The position numbers and the translations under genes were made by a program. A model generated the notes under the pieces. It saw nothing but the letters and a program-made list of their open reading frames with translations, was not told the DNA's origin and did not search any database. Source: CBDDEH01 sp965226865 (lineage in GTDB: Bacteria; Chloroflexota; Dehalococcoidia; Lucifugimonadales; JAGWBF01). Taken from it: a DNA stretch of 64,000 nt. Position 1 is the stretch's first letter, and each line of letters begins with the position of its first letter. Positions 1 through 8,877 of this stretch are shown one piece after another. Location of the stretch: the NCBI GenBank assembly GCA_965226865.1, contig CBDDEH010000004.1, positions 1,054,001 through 1,118,000 of the forward strand. Direction: 5' to 3'.

Positions 1-791
1 ATGGCCTCATGGCCGGCGTTCTGACCTTTCGAAACCATCCCAGATCAGTACTCAACCCTGAAGTCCGATTGCGCTACGTTTCTCCCGTAGCTGAACGTGT
101 TTCGCTAATCAAAGACCAGGGAATCGATCTGGTTGTGTGTATCGACTTTACCCGGGAGTTCTCGTTGACCCGAGCGCCAGATTTCGTGGCGCTGCTGGTG
201 AAGCGCCTCAGGATGTGTGGACTTATAGCAGGCCCAGGGTTCGCCCTGGGACGCCAAAGGGAAGGGGATTTACCGACCCTGCGGCGCCTTGGAGCTGAGC
301 ACGGCTTCTGGGTGGAAGTCGTCGAACCCTTCTCTTCTGACGATGCGATTATCAACAGCAGCGGAATACGGAAGCTGATAAGTCAAGGCAACGTTGAGAA
401 GGCTGGCGCGTTGCTGGGCCGCAATCACTCTCTCACAGGAAAGGTCGTGGAGGGAGACCGCAGGGGCAGAGACCTGGGCTTCCCAACGGCCAATTTATCG
501 GTGGATGAGGATATAATTATTCCCGGAGATGGTATCTACGCCACCTGGGCTATCGTGGACGGGCGGCGCTTTCAAGCGGCGACGAATGTCGGAGTAAGGC
601 CAACGTTCGGGGTCTCTGGCAGGACAATCGAGGCTTACATTCTGGATTTCGATGAAGACATCTATGGAAAGCAAGTGACTCTGGAGTTCGTGCGCAGGGT
701 CAGGGACGAGGTCGCATTCCCAGACGTCGAGGCCCTGGTGGCGCAGATGAAGCTCGACGTCGACACGGCTAGGGTCATCCTCTCCAGGTAG
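1..791 (+). CDS. ribF: Bifunctional riboflavin kinase/FAD synthetase, 5' end outside window
   Basis: Makes FMN from riboflavin (kinase half) and FAD from FMN (adenylyltransferase half) in the cytoplasm. The reading frame is open to the left edge, and the N-terminal nucleotide-binding motif (GxFDGxHxGH region) is missing, so the gene starts upstream; the first ATG at position 9 is internal. Visible are the end of the adenylyltransferase domain (TFRNHPRSVL, then the NSSGIRKLI segment) and a complete C-terminal riboflavin kinase domain with the GFPTANL motif and the GVRPTFG segment. It is followed after 6 bases by tyrS on the same strand. Family assignment is secure; only the length is unknown. 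Confidence 0.93.
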   Translation, partial: GLMAGVLTFRNHPRSVLNPEVRLRYVSPVAERVSLIKDQGIDLVVCIDFTREFSLTRAPDFVALLVKRLRMCGLIAGPGFALGRQREGDLPTLRRLGAEHGFWVEVVEPFSSDDAIINSSGIRKLISQGNVEKAGALLGRNHSLTGKVVEGDRRGRDLGFPTANLSVDEDIIIPGDGIYATWAIVDGRRFQAATNVGVRPTFGVSGRTIEAYILDFDEDIYGKQVTLEFVRRVRDEVAFPDVEALVAQMKLDVDTARVILSR

Positions 792-797
792 GGTTTG

Positions 798-2018
798 ATG
801 GAGACTATACTAGACGACGAACTGCTCGACAAAATAACCTCAAGAGGCGTGAACGAGATAATCTCCAAGGTGGAGTTCATCAGGCTCCTCCAAGAGGGAC
901 GACCTCTACGCCTTAAGATGGGTTTTGACCCCAGCCGCCCGGACATACATCTGGGACACGTTGTTGGATTGCGGAAACTGCGCCAGCTTCAGGAGTTGGG
1001 CCACCAGGTAATTCTGATCGTGGGCGACTGGACGGCCCAGATCGGCGACCCCTCCGGCCAGTCGGCAATGCGCCCTATGCTGAGCCGTGACGAAGTTGTA
1101 GCCAATGCCGAGACGTACATGAAACAGTTCTTCAAAGTGGTGGACAAGGACCGGACTCAGGCCGTGTGGCAGAGCGAATGGTTCGGCACCTTCAACCTGA
1201 CCGACGTGATCGACCTTACGAGAAGGTTTACTGTAGCCCAGTTCCTCGACAGGGACGACTTCTCGAAACGCTTCGAGGAGCACAAGCCGATCGCGATAAC
1301 AGAGCTGCTTTACCCGCTTCTGCAGGCCTACGACTCGGTGGCCATCAAGGCCGACGTGGAGTTTGGCGGGACCGATCAGAAGTTCAACCTGCTTGTGGGG
1401 CGGGAGCTGCAGTCGATGATGGGGCAGCGACCCCAGCAGTGCTTCCTGATGCCGATCCTGGTGGGCACCTTCGGCGTACAAAAGATGAGCAAGAGCCTTG
1501 GCAACTACGTAGCAGTGGAAGACCCGCCCAACGAAATGTACGGTAAGCTGATGTCTTTACCGGACAGACTCATAACCCAGTACTTCGAGTACCTGACAGA
1601 TGTATCTGACAACGAGCTTGATCAGATGCGCATGGGGCTGGCAGATGAGTCTGCTAACCCCATGGAGCTTAAGAAGCGCTTGGCGAGCGATATAACCGGC
1701 CAGTTCCACGGGCGAAATCAAGCACGAGCTGCCCAGGAGTTTTTCGAGCTGGTGGTGCAACGCCGCGAGGCGCCGGATGAAATCGAGCAGCGCTCTCTAA
1801 CGGAATTGGGCCTCAACTCGCATAGCGTTTCGATGCCCGATCTCATGGTAGTTGCAAAATTGGCCGACAGCCGTAGTCAGGCCAAACGCCTTATCAATCA
1901 GGGTGCTGTAGAAATAAACGGTGAAAAGATAGCCGCAGAGAGCGTCGAGTTGACCAACGAAAGCATAATCAAGGTCGGTAAGCGGCGATATATAAAAATC
2001 GTCGACGACCTTAGCTGA
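798..2018 (+). CDS. tyrS: Tyrosyl-tRNA synthetase
   Basis: Charges tRNA-Tyr with tyrosine in the cytoplasm. The 406-residue protein is full length for the TyrZ-like bacterial class. The class I signature is HLGH at residues 51-54 and KMSKS at residues 229-233; the ELLYPLLQAYDSV and GGTDQ segments form the tyrosine pocket; an S4-type RNA-binding domain (SRSQAKRLINQGAVEING) ends the protein. A TTG three bases earlier is also in frame, but the ATG at 798 is preferred. It lies close behind ribF and 18 bases before an aminotransferase gene. Confidence 0.96.
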   Translation: METILDDELLDKITSRGVNEIISKVEFIRLLQEGRPLRLKMGFDPSRPDIHLGHVVGLRKLRQLQELGHQVILIVGDWTAQIGDPSGQSAMRPMLSRDEVVANAETYMKQFFKVVDKDRTQAVWQSEWFGTFNLTDVIDLTRRFTVAQFLDRDDFSKRFEEHKPIAITELLYPLLQAYDSVAIKADVEFGGTDQKFNLLVGRELQSMMGQRPQQCFLMPILVGTFGVQKMSKSLGNYVAVEDPPNEMYGKLMSLPDRLITQYFEYLTDVSDNELDQMRMGLADESANPMELKKRLASDITGQFHGRNQARAAQEFFELVVQRREAPDEIEQRSLTELGLNSHSVSMPDLMVVAKLADSRSQAKRLINQGAVEINGEKIAAESVELTNESIIKVGKRRYIKIVDDLS

Positions 2019-2036
2019 GAGGATGTAGGAGGTAGA

Positions 2037-3161
2037 GTGAAGATACCAAAGCAAAACCTTAGGATACCTGGACCCACCCCATGTCCAGAGGACGTGCTCG
2101 AAGCGACGAGCCAGCAAATGATCAACCACAGGGGGCCCGAGTTCAAGGAAATAATAGAGAGCGTCACGGCGAAGCTGAAACATGTCTTCATGACCCAGAA
2201 TCGACTTTACACGCTCACCGCCTCGGGTACCGGTTCCCTAGAAGCGGCAGTCGTTAATACCCTCTCGCCGGGGGACAAGGTCCTGGCCGTCAGCATAGGC
2301 TACTTTGGTGACAGGTTTACCGACATAGCGAAAACCTACGGCGCCGAGGTCACCAAACTCAGCTTCGATTGGGGAACGGCGGCAGACCCAGATGCGATTC
2401 GGGCCGCCTTGGGCAATGATCCAAAAATAAAAGCCGTCCTGGTGACCCATAACGAGACCTCCACCGGTATTACCAACGACCTTGAAACCATCGCCGCCAT
2501 CGTCAAGGGCGAGTTCGACAAGCTGCTGGTTGTAGACGCAATAAGCAGTATGGGATGCATCCCTTTACCGACGGACAAATGGAAGTGTGACGTTGTGTGC
2601 ACAGCTTCCCAGAAAGGGCTGATGGTACCCCCAGGGCTCGCCTTTATTAGCATGAGCGAGACGGCGTGGGAAGCACGTAGCAGGGCGACCATGCCAAGGG
2701 TCTATTTCGACCTGGAGAGGGCTCAGCGCACTCTGGAGAAGGGCCAGACGCCATGGACGCCAGCCGTCTCCCTGCTGTACGGCCTCGACCTGGCGCTTGG
2801 CAAGCTATTAGAGGAGGGAATGGAGCAGGTGTTCGCCCGGCATGCCGGGACCGCTGACATGGTGAGACGAGGGGTCAGAGACTTGGGTTTGGAGCTGCTG
2901 GCAGACACCTCTCACGCCTCAAACACCGTCACGTCGGTGAAGGTCCCTGAGGGTGTTGACGTAAGCAAACTGTCCCAGGCCCTTCGTACCGAACACTCAG
3001 TTGTCGTCGCGGGAGGTCAGGGCCCGCTGAGTGGAAAGATCTTCCGCATCGGGCATCTGGGTCTGGTATCTGAGGATGACATCAAAGGGGTGCTCAGTGC
3101 TCTGGAAGCCGTCCTGCCTAAAGTTGGATTCAAACCTGTCCAGGCCGCTTCCATCTCATAA
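2037..3161 (+). CDS. Class V (alanine-glyoxylate / serine-pyruvate type) aminotransferase
   Basis: PLP-dependent aminotransferase of 374 residues. The likely PLP lysine is K193 in TASQKG, preceded by the VVDAISSMG aspartate that holds the pyridine nitrogen. The start is GTG at 2037, supported by a clear AGGAGGT ribosome site just upstream. It sits 3 bases before serA. In organisms lacking a classical serC, this family supplies the transamination step of serine synthesis, so a role as phosphohydroxypyruvate (or serine:pyruvate/glyoxylate) aminotransferase is inferred from the neighbour. The sequence alone does not settle the substrate. Confidence 0.85.
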   Translation: MKIPKQNLRIPGPTPCPEDVLEATSQQMINHRGPEFKEIIESVTAKLKHVFMTQNRLYTLTASGTGSLEAAVVNTLSPGDKVLAVSIGYFGDRFTDIAKTYGAEVTKLSFDWGTAADPDAIRAALGNDPKIKAVLVTHNETSTGITNDLETIAAIVKGEFDKLLVVDAISSMGCIPLPTDKWKCDVVCTASQKGLMVPPGLAFISMSETAWEARSRATMPRVYFDLERAQRTLEKGQTPWTPAVSLLYGLDLALGKLLEEGMEQVFARHAGTADMVRRGVRDLGLELLADTSHASNTVTSVKVPEGVDVSKLSQALRTEHSVVVAGGQGPLSGKIFRIGHLGLVSEDDIKGVLSALEAVLPKVGFKPVQAASIS

Positions 3162-3164
3162 GAT

Positions 3165-4742
3165 ATGAACAAAATACTGATATCAGATCCAATCGCTCCC
3201 GCTGGCATGGAGGCTTTAAAGGCCCACGCGCAGGTGGACGTGAAAACCGGCCTGAAGCCCGAAGAGTTGCTTCAGATCATCGGGGATTACGATGCCCTGG
3301 TCGTCCGTAGCGAGACACAGGTCACTTCCGATGTCGTCCACGCTGGCAAGAACCTTCAAGTCATAGCAAGAGCAGGCGTGGGCGTGGATAACATCGACGT
3401 CGGAGCCGCTACCAGCGGTGGGATAGCGGTGGTCAACGCTCCCACTGGCAACACGATCGCAGCGGTCGAACATACCCTCGCCCTGATCCTGGCATTGGCG
3501 CGGAACATTCCCCAAGCCTATCAGTCCCTCAAACAGGGTCAATGGAACCGTAAGGCTTTCATGGGTATCGAGGTACGCAACAAGACCCTCGGGATAATTG
3601 GGCTGGGCAGGGTGGGTTCAGAAGTGGCGAGAAGAGCCCAAAGCTTCGCGATGCGGGTGGTGGGATACGACCCCTTCGTTTCACCAGAGCACGCGCGTAT
3701 GTTGAGTATCGAACTGATGCCACTGGATGAGCTGCTGGCAGAGTCTGACTTCGTGACCCTGCACACACCCCTTAGCGACAGCACACGTGACCTGATAAAC
3801 GGCGAACGTCTTTCTACGATGAAGCCCGGAGCCCATCTGATAAACGTCGCCAGAGGCGAACTGGTGAATGAAGACGCCCTGGTCAAAGCTCTGGACGAGG
3901 GCAGAATCGCGGGCGCCGCTCTTGACGTGTTCGCCAAAGAACCGCCCGGAGAAAGCACGCTTGTGACCCACCCCAAGGTGGTCGCCACTCCACACCTTGG
4001 GGGATCGACCGAGGAGGCGCAGCGCGAGGTGGCCCTCGAAGTGGCCGACCAGGTGCTGGCCGTACTGAATGGAGAGCCTGCTCGCAACACAATCAACGCA
4101 CCCTACCTCCTGCCAGAAGTACATGCCGTCATCGCACCCTATATTCCGGTCGCATCGATGGTCGGCAGGCTGATTACCCAACTCACGGAGGGACAATTGG
4201 TGGGCCTGGACATCAGCTACCACGGTGAGATCGCTGAGTACGACACCGCGATCCTGAAGTCGTCCATTCTGGCAGGCACCCTGACTCCGATGAGCAGCGA
4301 AAGGGTGAACCTGATAAACGCACCGCTGATCGCTCAGGAAAGGCGACTCAAGATAACCGAACAAAAGGATACAGAATCCCAGGCCTACGAGAACCTTATC
4401 ACCGTACGTCTAAATACAACGACAGGCGGCACCACTCTCGCTGGGACATCGATGCGGAACGAGGCCCATCTGGTACAGTACAACGATTACTGGCTGGATG
4501 TAGTTCCGTCTGTACCGTACTTACTTTTCATAGTGAACGAGGATAAGCCCGGCTCCATTGGCGCCCTCGGGACTACCCTAGGTCGGAACGACATCAACAT
4601 CAGCTTTATGGAAGTCGGTAGGCTTAGTCCCAGGGGCAGGGCCACAATGGTGGTGGGTCTGGACGATCCTGTTTCGCCTGAAGTCCTTGACGAGATCAGG
4701 GCCATCGAGCAGATTGCCAGCGCCAGGATGGTGAAGCTTTAG
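3165..4742 (+). CDS. serA: D-3-phosphoglycerate dehydrogenase (long form with ASB and ACT domains)
   Basis: Oxidises 3-phosphoglycerate with NAD, the first step of the phosphorylated serine pathway. The 525-residue length matches the long form: N-terminal substrate domain, Rossmann fold with GLGRVGSEVA, catalytic segments including INVARGELV and ATPHLGGST (active-site His), then an ASB domain and a C-terminal ACT domain (LLFIVNEDKPGSIGALG) that usually senses L-serine. It directly follows the class V aminotransferase, giving two consecutive serine-synthesis steps. Its ACT domain suggests feedback control by serine, known for the family but not shown here. Confidence 0.95.
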   Translation: MNKILISDPIAPAGMEALKAHAQVDVKTGLKPEELLQIIGDYDALVVRSETQVTSDVVHAGKNLQVIARAGVGVDNIDVGAATSGGIAVVNAPTGNTIAAVEHTLALILALARNIPQAYQSLKQGQWNRKAFMGIEVRNKTLGIIGLGRVGSEVARRAQSFAMRVVGYDPFVSPEHARMLSIELMPLDELLAESDFVTLHTPLSDSTRDLINGERLSTMKPGAHLINVARGELVNEDALVKALDEGRIAGAALDVFAKEPPGESTLVTHPKVVATPHLGGSTEEAQREVALEVADQVLAVLNGEPARNTINAPYLLPEVHAVIAPYIPVASMVGRLITQLTEGQLVGLDISYHGEIAEYDTAILKSSILAGTLTPMSSERVNLINAPLIAQERRLKITEQKDTESQAYENLITVRLNTTTGGTTLAGTSMRNEAHLVQYNDYWLDVVPSVPYLLFIVNEDKPGSIGALGTTLGRNDINISFMEVGRLSPRGRATMVVGLDDPVSPEVLDEIRAIEQIASARMVKL

Positions 4743-4765
4743 TCTTACGCTTCAGAGGTTGAGAG

Positions 4766-5230
4766 ATGGTCCAGCTACGACAGGCAACTGCCAGACTCAG
4801 GTTAATGCTAGCCGACATCGTCGCCAGGGAGGAGGAACTGGACACAATGGTTGCCCAGTTCCAGACTCAAATGGACAGACTTGCCAAACAAGCTAGCTAC
4901 GGATCGACGACGATAGACATCGTTCTTTCAGCCATGGCAGAGATCGAGGAGCGGCTGAACGACTCTAAAGCAACCAGAGGCCACCTGCTAATTGTAAAGA
5001 GAAAAGCTAGCGAAGAGCTCAACGCTTTAGAGCTGACACGCCAGGTCGAAGAGGCTAAAGAAGCCCTAAGCGTTCTCAAGGCTCGAATGGAGGGTCAGCA
5101 AGTTGATGAGGCAAGCGTCGCCGAGGAGCTAAAACAGCTAGAACAGTTCATAGCAGAGTACAGCAAAAAGGCCGAACGGACGATAACCCTCAGCCCCCAA
5201 GACATCCAGTTGCCGGGCAAAGAGACTTAA
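4766..5230 (+). CDS. Small coiled-coil protein of unknown function
   Basis: A 154-residue protein, largely alpha-helical, rich in Glu, Lys, Leu and Ala, with heptad-like spacing over most of its length (residues about 5-140). No signal peptide, membrane segment or known catalytic motif is visible. It follows serA by 23 bases and is the last gene of the + strand run; its stop overlaps by four bases the end of the convergent DUF1015 gene. I do not recognise a family. The regular codon use and unbroken frame support a real gene. Confidence 0.6.
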   Translation: MVQLRQATARLRLMLADIVAREEELDTMVAQFQTQMDRLAKQASYGSTTIDIVLSAMAEIEERLNDSKATRGHLLIVKRKASEELNALELTRQVEEAKEALSVLKARMEGQQVDEASVAEELKQLEQFIAEYSKKAERTITLSPQDIQLPGKET

Positions 5231-6516
5231 AGAGTTTCATCCAACCGGTTGATCACGAGACCGGTAGCCAGCTTAGGGTAGAAGAAGGTGGATTTGGGGG
5301 GCAGTCGCCTGCCGGCATCCATAACCGCCTCGAAGAGATCCAACGGGAAGGGCTTCATGAGGAACCCCAATTGACATTCGCCAGCCCTGACCTTTCGCTC
5401 GACTTCCTCCGGTTCGTGGGCGTAGTCGAGGTGCTGACCGACTGAGTCTCCCAGCACAGGCTTGAGTATTCTATCGAATAACACCCAGGCCTCGGACCGG
5501 CCCATCAGATCCTCGTCCGCAAATTCGAGCCCATCCCTCTGGACAAACAAGCAAAGGCTATCCTCGTCGGGTCCCATCATACCCATCGCCAACCTGTCCG
5601 AACCTCTAAACTCCACCTCCCGGACTAACCCGACCATATCCGGTTTGCCACGATGGTGGAACTCCCGATCAGTGAAGAACTCAGCAAGCTTATCTAGCAC
5701 CTGATGCATCTGGTCTGGGCTAAGGCCACCAACTACACTGTGATATGGCAAAACCAGCAGGCCCGGGTCATCGAACTCGATGAGGCCCATCATCACGAAG
5801 TTAATCGCCTCGTCCTCGCTTTGACCGTTCCGGTGGAGGTCCCTGAACGCGAGGGCCGTTTCGTACCTGTGGTGGCCGTCGGCTATATAGAGAGACCGAG
5901 ATGATAAAACGTCTCTTATCTCTTTGACATGTTTTGGGCCGGTAATTCTCCAGACCCGGTACTCTTGGTCTCCGGTATCTGAAAAGTGAAACACCGGCGA
6001 CTCTGCCATGGCGCTCTGAAAAATAGGAGATAATCTCTTTTCCTCGTCGCGGTAGAGGCACATGATAGGGCTAAAGTTGGACCGGCACGCCTCCATCAAG
6101 GCAAGGCGGTCCCGTTTGTCCGCATCCCTGGTGTACTCGTGCGGCAAAACAACCCGGTTTTCGTACTCCTCCAACCTGACACAGGCCATTAGCTCGACAC
6201 GTGACCTTCTTTCACCTCCCAGAGCGAAACCATGTTCGATCAGGTAGAACGCCGGCTCAGAGTCCCGAATCAGAACCTGCTCCTCGATCCATCTGTCGAG
6301 AAGACCAGCGGCACGGGTGTAGCGGTTTTCTTCGCCAGTGTCGGTTGGAAGCCTTTCGCCGGACTCAAGCCTGACGATGTTGTATTCGCCGCGCTGGTAT
6401 AGCTTATTCTGAAGCTCGGGAGAGATGGTGTCGAAGGGGGGGCATATTACGTCGGAGAGGTTTCCGACCACGCTGGTGTTGAACCTCAGTCCCTTGAATG
6501 GACGCACGTCAGCCAC
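5227..6516 (-). CDS. DUF1015 family protein
   Basis: 429 residues, the usual size for DUF1015. The N-terminus (MADVRPFKGLRFN, then VICPPFDTISPE) and the YIADGHHRYETAL segment are hallmarks of the family, which resembles ParB/Srx-like nucleases in part but has no firmly established function. Start is GTG at 6516. DUF1015 genes are often neighbours of serA, as here, where it ends tail-to-tail with the serA operon. Only 33 bases separate it from the MaoC-like gene upstream on the same strand, so it may be the last gene of that operon. Confidence 0.88.
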   Translation of the reverse strand: MADVRPFKGLRFNTSVVGNLSDVICPPFDTISPELQNKLYQRGEYNIVRLESGERLPTDTGEENRYTRAAGLLDRWIEEQVLIRDSEPAFYLIEHGFALGGERRSRVELMACVRLEEYENRVVLPHEYTRDADKRDRLALMEACRSNFSPIMCLYRDEEKRLSPIFQSAMAESPVFHFSDTGDQEYRVWRITGPKHVKEIRDVLSSRSLYIADGHHRYETALAFRDLHRNGQSEDEAINFVMMGLIEFDDPGLLVLPYHSVVGGLSPDQMHQVLDKLAEFFTDREFHHRGKPDMVGLVREVEFRGSDRLAMGMMGPDEDSLCLFVQRDGLEFADEDLMGRSEAWVLFDRILKPVLGDSVGQHLDYAHEPEEVERKVRAGECQLGFLMKPFPLDLFEAVMDAGRRLPPKSTFFYPKLATGLVINRLDETL

Positions 6517-6549
6517 TGAATCCTACACTCCGTCGGTTGGTAGCCAAAT

Positions 6550-7704
6550 CTATGATATGGTGTGTCGCGCAGGGAATTTTATGACGGGCGGATGGATGTC
6601 CACGTCGTGGGAAGGCAAGGCGGCAGTAGCCGTGCCGGTGGCGGTGGTCTCACCTCTCTGGTTTTCACACCAGACATCCAAATCGACGACGTATCGACCG
6701 TCCGTGACATGCTTGCCGCTCACGCGACCCTTGCACCAGGTGGTGTCGTATATGAAATTGGGCCGGACCAGCCTCACTTTGAGAGCGTCAAGGAACCCCA
6801 GGTTGCCGGTCCAGTTGGTCACCATGTTTTCGATCCAGCATATTCGCTGGATACCCGCGTCGTGGCTGTATGGGAATCCGAAGGCCTGTGCCACGGCATC
6901 CTTGGTCATCGACGCATCCCACGAGTCTGGCGTGCCGGTGTCCGGGTCCCAGTAGACTGCCTGGGGATGACGCCTCATATAATCGACGAAATAGCCGAAG
7001 GTGATCGTTCCACCAGTGGCGTCAATGAATCCCAGCATGTCGTCGGAAGACAGGGGGCCTTTTACGATCGGGGGTACGTCGTCTCCCACCTGGACGTCCT
7101 CCCAATACCTGGGGACATCCCCTCGAATCTCCTCTTCCTCGTAGGCCCGGTCGATCCCTTCGAGGTCTTCCGGGCTGTATCGGTAGCGGGCGATGTCCAT
7201 ATACTTGCCCCGCTCCCGGGCGGCGTCTCGCGGGGTACGCATCATGTAGGAGGTGGCTCTGGCGACCTCCTCACCCCTCTGATTCTTATAGATTACCTCT
7301 CCGATCTGGAGGGCCATCGGACCGCAGAACTCCCCGTGTTTTTGCTCCACACTCAGCAGGTGCGCTGTTGGGGTGATGCGGTCGTGGAGAAGCGCAGGGC
7401 GATAGAACTGCCAGTCGGTGCCCGCGTGGAGAGCATGGATGCCGGGGAGGCCCGGAGCTATAAGGGTATCGTCGAAGCTGTAGAGCATTGTGGGATGGGC
7501 TACCATAGTACCGAAAAGATTGGTGGCCATCAGTTCGTCCGAGATGTAAAGCGGATTCCGGCTTCCAATGGCGAGGGCGAACCGGATGATCAACTCTTTG
7601 TTCGCCTCTGTCCAACGGGGATAACGCCTCAGCTCCACACCTATCAGCTTCTTGGCCTTCTCGATGGCCTCGTCGGTCAGGCTTTGATAAGTCTGCTGAG
7701 TCAT
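6550..7704 (-). CDS. MaoC-like acyl-CoA hydratase/dehydratase with FAS1-type N-domain, copy A
   Basis: 384 residues with two hot-dog units: an N-terminal FAS1-like dehydratase domain (about 20-170; YPRWTEANKELIIRFALAIG, GIHALHAGTDWQFYRP) and a second hot-dog half (about 200-370; PPIVKGPLSSDDMLGF, VTNWTGNLGFL). The family hydrates enoyl-CoA or dehydrates hydroxyacyl-CoA. Its ATG overlaps the stop of the next upstream gene (ATGA), implying translational coupling with a paralogue of the same architecture. Next to two family III CoA-transferases it probably takes part in activation and hydration of a carboxylic acid; the substrate is unknown. Confidence 0.8.
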   Translation of the reverse strand: MTQQTYQSLTDEAIEKAKKLIGVELRRYPRWTEANKELIIRFALAIGSRNPLYISDELMATNLFGTMVAHPTMLYSFDDTLIAPGLPGIHALHAGTDWQFYRPALLHDRITPTAHLLSVEQKHGEFCGPMALQIGEVIYKNQRGEEVARATSYMMRTPRDAARERGKYMDIARYRYSPEDLEGIDRAYEEEEIRGDVPRYWEDVQVGDDVPPIVKGPLSSDDMLGFIDATGGTITFGYFVDYMRRHPQAVYWDPDTGTPDSWDASMTKDAVAQAFGFPYSHDAGIQRICWIENMVTNWTGNLGFLDALKVRLVRPNFIYDTTWCKGRVSGKHVTDGRYVVDLDVWCENQRGETTATGTATAALPSHDVDIHPPVIKFPARHTIS

Positions 7705-8870
7705 CTTCCCGGTTTCCCCGCCGTGTCGCCTGCTTTAGTGGGTAGGGTTACCACAACCCTCCCAAAACCGGTTGTGGCATCCCGCTGGTTCTTGCAAGAA
7801 GTCTCGCACTCCACCAGGCCTTGTCCGTCTTCCATCCACTTCCTGGAGACCTTACCTTCCACCCAGGTCGTGTCACCCTCGATGTTGAACCGCCGTAGCT
7901 CGTGAAAGGACTTCCGTACAAAGGCCCGGTCGCCCGTCCAGTTGGTGACGATCTGGTTCAGCCAGGAGCCCCGCTGTGGTCCCAGGTCATATACCCCCGG
8001 AAGAGCAATCAGCTTTGCCATGGTATCTTCCCAGTGGCCCCGGTGGGGATGGTCTGGGACGCCCGTTTCAGGATCGGGCTCTGCAAATCCCAGATGCTTC
8101 CTGAATTCACTCCAACGGTAGTAGTGATTGCCGCCCGGGCTGGCTCCGGCACCGATGATGAAGGCATCGAATCTGCCGGCGCCGAAGATGATCTCCACTC
8201 TCCGAAGGGGACCCCTTACGATAGGAGGCAGGACTTCACCCTCATTTACATCTTCCCAGTAACGGGGTGTCGAGCCCCTGATCTCCTCGTTGTCGTATTG
8301 GTCCCAGATAGATTGCAGGTCTTCCTTGCTGTATTTGGGAGTGTCGAGCTTCTTGTACTTATCTCTCTCACGGGCAGCCTTCCGCTCTGTGCGGATGCTC
8401 CAGGCCTTGGCTTTGGCCACCACATCGGCGCCCCTGTCCGTATATAGGGTCTGGGCGTAGACGATGGCCATGTGGCCCGCGTACTCGCTGGACTTCCGGA
8501 CGATATCGTAGGGGCCATAGGCGGAGCTGATAACGTCCCCAGGTTTGACGGGCTTAAAGTACTCCCACTCGCTCCCGCCATAGAAGCTGTGTACTCCAGG
8601 GAGGCCGCCCAAATTGGTGGCGGTCGGAGCTCGCACGGTCCAAAGGAAGAGGGGCGTGCCTATAATGCTGCCAAAAGAGGCCTTTTCCCCATAGGCCTCG
8701 TCCACGAAGAGGGGGTTTCTCTCGCCCATGCCGACGGCATAGGTCCTCATGGCATCCGCGGAGACCTCTCCAACGTGCCGGACGCCGTGATAGTAGACGC
8801 CGAGGCGTTGCCTGAACTTCTCGACGCCTTCGTCGGTGATCAATCCGTATGTGCTGCTTTTGGTTGCCAT
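7701..8870 (-). CDS. MaoC-like acyl-CoA hydratase/dehydratase with FAS1-type N-domain, copy B
   Basis: 389 residues, paralogous to the gene just downstream: both share the GERNPLF/GSRNPLY segment, GVHSFYGGSEW/GIHALHAGTDW, the RYWEDV motif, PPIV(R/K)GPL and VTNWTGD/N. Copy B carries RVEIIFGAGRFDAFIIGAGASPG where copy A has DMLGFIDATGG, so the second domains differ most. Start ATG at 8870 lies 7 bases after the CoA-transferase stop. The tandem suggests a heterodimeric hydratase, or two enzymes acting on related CoA esters (inference). Confidence 0.8.
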   Translation of the reverse strand: MATKSSTYGLITDEGVEKFRQRLGVYYHGVRHVGEVSADAMRTYAVGMGERNPLFVDEAYGEKASFGSIIGTPLFLWTVRAPTATNLGGLPGVHSFYGGSEWEYFKPVKPGDVISSAYGPYDIVRKSSEYAGHMAIVYAQTLYTDRGADVVAKAKAWSIRTERKAARERDKYKKLDTPKYSKEDLQSIWDQYDNEEIRGSTPRYWEDVNEGEVLPPIVRGPLRRVEIIFGAGRFDAFIIGAGASPGGNHYYRWSEFRKHLGFAEPDPETGVPDHPHRGHWEDTMAKLIALPGVYDLGPQRGSWLNQIVTNWTGDRAFVRKSFHELRRFNIEGDTTWVEGKVSRKWMEDGQGLVECETSCKNQRDATTGFGRVVVTLPTKAGDTAGKPGR

Positions 8871-8877
8871 TGGTTAC